From assembly GCF_000801105.2 (NCBI RefSeq), contig NC_079511.1, positions 17,755,792-17,819,791 of the forward strand: 64,000 nt of DNA, read 5' to 3'. Position 1 is the stretch's first letter. Every line of letters begins with the position of its first letter. The notes below the pieces were generated by a model, which was not told where the DNA came from, made no database searches, and saw only the letters and a program-made list of their open reading frames with translations. This document shows positions 57,886-64,000 of this stretch, piece by piece. Origin of the DNA: Raphanus sativus. Lineage: Eukaryota; Streptophyta; Magnoliopsida; Brassicales; Brassicaceae. Position numbers and translations under genes: made by a program.

Positions 57886-59778
57886 ATGCCCAGTAGTAAC
57901 AGAAGCAACAGGGGAAATCAACTATTATTCTCAGAAGATCCTGCACACTTGGAACGCTCAATCCTCAAAGACCTACGCTCTGCATCGGTCGACAGAACCG
58001 CAGTACCGTCGACTGATACTCACGTTCAACCCTCGACCGATACCATTCGCCAATCCACATCGTTCGATACTACTCATCGTACATCGATCGATACTACCCC
58101 GCGAAGCATGGTTGCGATTGTTATTCTCACGCAGGGCGAGAATGGAAACCTGTATGACCAATATGGTCATCTGCGTAATGCAACAGGTCAGAAGCTAGAT
58201 GCACAGGGAAATATAATCCCTGAGCCTGAAGCTAAGGTTACAGGAGAAGCTCAAACACGATCGTTGGCAGACTACAATCATCCAGACGAGTACTACACCA
58301 ACATATCAGCTATTCGACTTCCAGAGATTCAGAAGCCGAACCTCGAGCTCAAGCCTCAGTACTACTCTCTCGTGTCTCAGATACCTTATTCTGGGTTATC
58401 ACACGAGCATCCTATGAACCATCTGGAGAGGTTCGAGGATCTTATCGCTGCTATTCGTATGGATGGAGTCCCTGAGGACTACCTACTCTGCAAGCTCTTC
58501 AAATACTCACTGATTGGAGAAGCTTCACACTGGCTCAAGCAGCTACCTACAGGATCACTGACATCCTGGGCCGACATCAAAAACGCCTTCCTGCATAATT
58601 TCTTTGATGAGGCACGCGCTGAAGACTTAAGGAGCAAAATCGCCACTTTCGCGCAAAAGCCTAGTGAGACTTTTAAAGACGCGTGGATCAGATTTTCCAG
58701 CTAGACTGTCCACACCATGGATTCAATGAAGCACATCTGCTAAGCATTTTCTACAGAGGTATCGCCTTGAGGTATCAGATGGCTCTTGATACTGCTAGCG
58801 AGGAGAACTTCAACACTAGGAATCCAATAGAGGCTGTGAGACTTATTGAGAACCTAGCCAACAGCAGCAGCACCAAGAACACTGACTCTGACAAGAAGAA
58901 ATCGGTTGCAGCCATCGGGGAAGACCAGATGAATGAAGTCAGAGCCAAGATAGATGCTTTACATGCATTTCTGGGGCAGCCAGTTTGCTCAGCTGAAGAA
59001 GGAGAGAGGCTAGAGAAGATGATACAGAGGAAGATGTGAACTACATTGGAGGTACTGGATTTCAGAGATATGGAAACCAGAGTGGAAACATAATTTTTTT
59101 TGGCAGTGGTCAGAAGAGTAACTACAACCAGAGTTCACAATATCAGAAACCCTTCACTAATAACATGAACTACGGTAACTCAGCTTACCAAAACCCTCCA
59201 CCACCCACCCAGGAGAGTAAGTTCGATGCCATGATTGATAGAGTTCTAGAAGGTCATCAGAAGCTTACAGTAGACTTCAATGGGAAGATTGACTCTGTCT
59301 TTAACAATCTGACCACAAGGATATACACCATCTGCACTCAAGTTAAGAAACTTGAGACACAGATTGTCCAGACTGAAGACTCTATCAGGAGAATTGGTAC
59401 TTCTAAGGAAGTAAGGAAAGGAAATAGGAAACACCACGTGAATGCCATTATAGATGATGATTTCTGGCAAGTGGTGAAACAGGAGAAGCTACAAGAAGGA
59501 GACTTTGAAGTGGAAAGTTCACTAAGTTTCGGTGGATCACAATGGTGTCGATCAACACCAACTAGTCCACATCGATCGACACCAACGATGTCATTTCCGG
59601 ATACGACTGCAGATTGCAACACGGTTAGGATATTGACACATGCTGAATTCACGGCTTTGCATCCTCACCCACCCACCCACACCTACGAAGATATCGACCG
59701 ACGAGACGAGCCACTCATCGATCGACACAAAGATGAGAAACGTATCGATCGACCCTTTTCTCCACCTATCGATTGACA
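57886..59778 (+). pseudogene. gag of E5
   Basis: ATG at 57886 after a CTTGTCTTTTCAG|GTAC leader. The N-terminus has SVD/STD/SID motifs. ENGNLYDQYGHLRNATG at about 58138 resembles the repeat found later in the polyprotein. Capsid core about 58370-58860 (LKQLPTGSLTSWADI, CPHHGFNEAHLL). A 7-base loss near 58694 and a 2-base gain near 59008 break the frame. The remainder (59036-59776) ends at a TGA inside a SID motif (CGA to TGA). IIDDDFWQVVKQEKL at about 59450. Confidence 0.88.
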
Positions 59779-60600
59779 CGCACCTCTCACATACCGAGTC
59801 CAATTACCATTGATAGACAGCAACCGAATCAATGCACTCAGACCCACACCTGAACCAAAAGCTAACCCTACAGAGACTACTGGTAACCCTTCAGACACTA
59901 CACCTACATCAGAGGGAACTGAAGGAAGAAGGTTAAGGAGTAGAAAGGAGAAGATTCCTAAGAACCTTAAGAGGGAAGCTAATGAAAAGGAGATTGATGG
60001 TTTCACTAAGAGAGTTATCAGAATCCCACCAGAGAAACCTTTTGAGGAGGTTTACTTCACAAGTAGATTGTGGATGTTCTTCAGAGAAACAAGGGAGGCT
60101 AAAAATGACATTAGAAGAATGTTTGACAATGTCAGAGAAGATATGAGGAAAAGGATTACTTTGAAGAAGAAGAGTGATCCTGGGAAGTTTGCAATATCCT
60201 GTGTAGTACAAGGGATTGAATTTCCTCATGCATTATGTGACACTGGTTCATCAGTCAGCATTTTACCAAAGGTCATGGCAGACCATCTGGGTCTGCAAGT
60301 AGAGCCTTCACCAGAGATCTTTATATTTGTGGATTACACTCAGAAAAACTCTGGAGGCTTGATCAGAGACCTGGAAGTTCAGATTGGTAATGCTATTGTC
60401 CCTGTGGATTTTCATGTCCTAGACATCAAGCTAAATTGGAACTCTTCCCTCTTACTTGGAAGAGCATTTATGGCTACAGTAGGAGCTATATGTGACATGA
60501 ACACCAACAGAATGTGCTTGACAATGATAGATCCAGACATCCACTACGACCCTGTCAGGCTTGGCAAACCACCAGCCCAAACCGTGGTAAAAGAAGATGA
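59779..60600 (+). pseudogene. aspartic protease of E5
   Basis: Open frame from 59810. Basic linker RRLRSRKEKIPKNLKREANE, then FTSRLWMFFRET, active site ALCDTGSSVSILPK (about 60228-60270, D at 60239) and LLLGRAFMATVGAICD (about 60450-60498). All key residues of the family are visible. It continues without a break into the SID region. Confidence 0.9.
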
Positions 60601-63203
60601 TCCTGGTATCCTTGCATTTTGTCATTGTGAAGTAGAGTACGAGACAGAGTACTCGGGATCGATCGACAGCACCTTAACTTCATCGATCGACACCAGCAAG
60701 TCAGAGGAGATCGACAACAAACATGGATTATCGATCGACAGAGACCCACCAGATGATGAACTCGATCTACCAGATCATTGCTATCCGAATTTCGCCATCC
60801 CACCCAGCAGTAAAGAAGATGATTACTCAGTAAGGAGTTGGGCAGATAGCGGATTTCATGAGAGTTTTGCAGTAGATATAGCTAGATCTTCCCACAGTGA
60901 AGAATATGATGCAGATTATTGGGAAGAGAGAGCTTGGGAAAACTACTTGGAGAATAATAGATTTGCAAATCAATTACCAAAATCGATCGACATCAAGCGC
61001 CCACCATCGATCGATTATCTAATTCATCCAGGAAAACGACATCGTGCAACGATCGACATAGCCAGTATCACATCGATCGATATTAACCCGGGCGACTTAA
61101 AGGACAAAATCAGAATTTCACCGATTAGGGCAACACATGGGTATATAAGGTTGACAACACCAGCCACGAAAATTCAAACCTCTACACCTTATACCCAGAA
61201 GCTTCCAGCATTCAGAAACTTAACAATGGAGGACTGCAACACCATGCACAATCGATCCAACCATGCAGCTAGACGATCACCATCGATCGCCACCACCACC
61301 TCACCATCGATCGACGCCTTCAACAGAGCTCAATCTCGATTTCATGATCCTTATGATATGAGGAATATTTCACTAACACCTGATGAATTTGGAATTTTCA
61401 GGGACATAGATGGCTATGCAAGAGCAATGGATGGAAGAGTTCTGCACATAACCAGAGAAGACATAGCAGACATCCCCCAAGTTGCTAATGGACCAGAAAA
61501 CCTGTTCATACAGCAACGTGGCCATCCAGACATCCTAACTCACGTCCAGGACAACCACCACGTCACCACAAGGGAGGATACAGTTCCTCAAAGTTTCGGT
61601 CAACCCAAGAGTTCACCATCGATCGACATCGTTTCGTCACCATCGATCAACGGTGGATATCCCAGATCGATCGACAGAACAAGAGTCAGATTGCCCGACA
61701 GACGATTGGAGTTTGGACGACGTGCCTTCAATACTGATGGATCCAGGAGATTCAAATGGGAAGCAAAGGATGAATATGGTGTCTACAGAGATGATTTTGG
61801 ACATGCTAGAGGAGTTGATGGTGAAATCATCACTGTTACCAAGGAGCAAATAAGGAGAACTATGGAGAGAGCATCACTTTTTCACAAAGGTTGCTTACGC
61901 CTTACCATGCAGACAGACCACCACCAGTACCCTACAGTAGAGAGGAGATAGATGATATGGTGACTGATGTATGGAGAGCTCAGGCACACCTTGAGGCAAA
62001 CATGCGCACATTGGTGGAAGACACTTTCCAGCCTTTGGATATCAGCTACAACGATTTCCAGAGGGATATGGCGGAGATAAGAATGGAGCTTGGAAACTTA
62101 TTAACCATGCTTGAGAAGGAAGCTACGCCACCAGTATCGATCGACACAGTACATGTACCATCGATCGACATCTGCAACACTACATCCAAGGACCAACCAG
62201 AATGTTCATCACCTAAGAAAGATGAATGGGAGATTGCTTAGATCAATACACGGATTGGAGACGTCTACAGCCCTCTCAACAACAATGTCGAATGGTTAAG
62301 CAAGAGGATCGATCTTCTACAAAAATAGCTAGCATCAATTTGCAAGAAAGATCAGGCTCAGAATGCTACTTTTCCATGGATCGACACACAGTTCTCACAG
62401 TCGATCGACACAAGGTTCGCAGCACTGGAAGATAGGATGAAAGCATACAAAGAGAAGCATGACAATTTCAGTTCACCTATCCTGCGATACATGGATACAC
62501 TGTCACAGCAGCTGCACGAGCTACAATAAGACATGAGCATAGTTCAAGATCATCTTGGTCTTCGTGACAGAAACGCGACATGATCGACATGCCTAGAACG
62601 ATATCGATCGACATCGAGCCACCACCAGCGAAGAGAGCATGCACTACAGCAGAAGTTGATCAGATCAAACACGAGCTGTACGAAGCTATGAATGCTATGG
62701 AGGAGAGACTCAACGAACGAAGTGATGACATTGACGATACTCTCAACGAAAGAGTGACCAACCTTTGCAGAGTCACTGGTCTATTGAAGAATGAGATACG
62801 TAGTATTCAGAGAATTCTTGAGTACCAAGGTCAACATTCAGAATCGATCGACACAGTTAATACTGAGTCGACCGACAGAACTCCCAGCGTAACGACCGAC
62901 GCACAAGTTGTAGCATCGATCGACATAGAGTCCTTGGCAGATCAAGATCAGCAGATTCAAGACCAGCACGACAAAGAAGACCATGAAGAACTACCTGAGC
63001 ATTCAAGATTTGATTTCTATCAGCATCAGTTTGACATGGAAGATTTGGACAGAAGGTTGCAAGTCATCAAAGCAGATTTAGCAAAGATATATCCTAGATG
63101 GACAAGATCAGATGATGCCACAAGAAACTTCACTGCTGCTGAGTCCAAAGATGAGGGAAATGTTTGCCCACCAGCAAACAACAACCCCCACTGCACCCCC
63201 TGA
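60601..63203 (+). pseudogene. SID C-terminal region of E5
   Basis: About 870 codons after the protease, occupying the place of RT/RNase H/integrase. Open to 61951, then frameshifted by a deletion near 61905 and open from 61891 to 62241 (TAG). Further stops at about 62326, 62527 and 62580, then open to 63203. Features: 15 exact TCGATCGA; repeat copies DEFGIFRDIDGYARAMDG (61380) and DEYGVYRDDFGHARGVDG (61770); helical stretches LEANMRTLVEDTFQPLD, MEERLNERSDDIDDTLNERV; PPAKRACT near 62620. No known domain recognised. Confidence 0.8.
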
Positions 63204-63243
63204 GTCACACACCTACCAAAGTCAAGCTAAATGACTATAACAA

Positions 63244-63268
63244 AGCGCTGAGTGGGAGGCAACTCACT
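63244..63268 (+). promoter_or_regulatory. post-ORF hairpin of E5
   Basis: AGCGCT (63244-63249), then AGTGGG-AGGCAA-CTCACT (63251-63268), with one G-U pair replacing a G-C pair. Confidence 0.6.
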
Positions 63269-64000
63269 ATTAGGTTTTTTTTTATTTTCTTTTTTTCAGT
63301 TATTTTTCATTTTTGCTTTTATTTTTTCGGATTTATCTTGCAGTTTTTATAAGATCCGAGTAGAATGATGATTCCGTCGACCGACACGTACCATTCATAT
63401 CGCTCGACACCACACGACCATTACTAACGATCGACGTACACCCCTACGAATCGATCGACATCTTGTCGATCAGGTTTAATCATTCTAACTTGTTATATTT
63501 ATTTATTATGATTTATTTTATTTACCTCACTCCGGCTGTGTTACACTGGGACAATGTAATTTAAGTCTGGGGGGGGGGAAGTTTACTAATATGTGTTTTT
63601 ATTTTGGTTTTTATTTAAAATGTTTTTCAAAATTATTTTTCACATAAGTATTAAATAGGAACATTGATATAGATTTATATTTGATTGTCTGACCACTCTT
63701 TAGCACCATTATAGATTTACTGATTGCAGATAGTACTAAAGATGCTAAAGTGGATCAACATGTCATCTATATACACTAGCTAAGATTGTTTGAAGGAACC
63801 AAAGCTGACCTCCAACAATAATACTGACTTATTTGCTTGTCTTGGGGCTTGGAAATCACTGGATCAGAATCCTCTTAGAAGTCTGGAAGGTAAAAAGTCT
63901 GTGTGTTTCTGGTTCCCTTCCTTCTCTCTCTTCGGCATTTCAAAGATCTAAGTTTATGTTATAAAAGATTGAAATGATTTCTTGAGAGGCAGAGGGGTAG
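63269..64000 (+). other. 3' non-coding region of E5 with RGA hairpin and G-run
   Basis: SID-type motifs at 63375-63465. TTACACTG-GGA-CAATGTAA (63541-63559, one mismatch), then AAGTCT and a run of ten G (63569-63578). The rest matches 25945-26360 in P1. No coding frame. Confidence 0.7.

Larger units (their letters stand above)
56435..64000 (+). mobile_element. Element E5: SID-family element, 5' LTR through 3' non-coding region
   Basis: 5' LTR 56435-57772, tRNA-Asp primer site, gag, protease, long C-terminal region ending at 63203, post-ORF hairpin, RGA hairpin and G-run. It runs off the window before its terminal polypurine tract and 3' LTR. Least rearranged coding copy in the window, yet broken by frameshifts in gag and several stops. 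No RT, RNase H or integrase. Confidence 0.92.

Overview
This window is a plant nuclear heterochromatin segment, most likely pericentromeric DNA from a Brassicaceae species (probably Brassica). Three things support that. It is built almost entirely of nested Athila-lineage Ty3/gypsy retrotransposons. It carries En/Spm (CACTA) DNA transposons with typical plant transposase domains. It contains a tandem satellite with HindIII sites and a 176-178 bp period, like Brassica centromeric repeats. I see no intact host gene, tRNA, rRNA or CRISPR. Every coding region is broken by stops or frameshifts and is annotated as a pseudogene.

Layout. 1-5258: 3' part of Athila-like element A (gag-protease remnant, no polymerase, 3' LTR 4076-5258), inserted into an older LTR. 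5259-6962: mosaic of LTR pieces. 6963-10017: minus-strand element M1 of the family I call the SID family (5' LTR, tRNA-Asp primer site, gag). 10018-26942: plus-strand SID element P1, interrupted by a complete minus-strand SID element M2 (14831-24209) with target duplication ACGTC. 26944-27945: start of the LTR of another family, F2. 27946-37657: head-to-tail LTR-internal-LTR-internal-LTR array of a non-coding element with 2.56 kb LTRs and about 1 kb internal domains, carrying a solo LTR of a further family. 37658-43409 and 51621-53232: F2, an Athila element with gag end, protease, RT, RNase H, integrase and an env-position ATHILA ORF-1-like gene. That gene is split by an 8.2 kb CACTA element (43410-51620, target duplication TCC), which holds a second degenerate CACTA and gene-like fragments. 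53233-53703: SID LTR fragment. 53704-55490: satellite. 55493-56434: LTR of a related subfamily. 56435-64000: SID element E5 (5' LTR, primer site, all coding region, start of 3' non-coding region).

The most unusual content is the SID family. P1, M2 and E5 descend from one reading frame of about 1,770 codons: gag, then aspartic protease, then about 900 residues of unfamiliar sequence where RT, RNase H and integrase should be. The element DNA, LTRs included, is studded with the 8-bp palindrome TCGATCGA. In coding DNA it is read in all three frames (SID, IDR, RST), so it is conserved as DNA rather than as peptide. Indels between copies fall on these motifs. Other families here carry their own dispersed motifs. 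This resembles the family-specific motif arrays used by the VANDAL/VANC anti-silencing systems of Arabidopsis; a role of that kind for the extra domain is only a hypothesis.

Across families I also see conserved small structures: an AGGA-loop hairpin just upstream of the terminal polypurine tract, an RGA-loop hairpin beside a second G-run about 1 kb before the 3' LTR, and a palindrome/hairpin pair just after the gag-pro frame. Their stems differ between families while pairing is largely kept.
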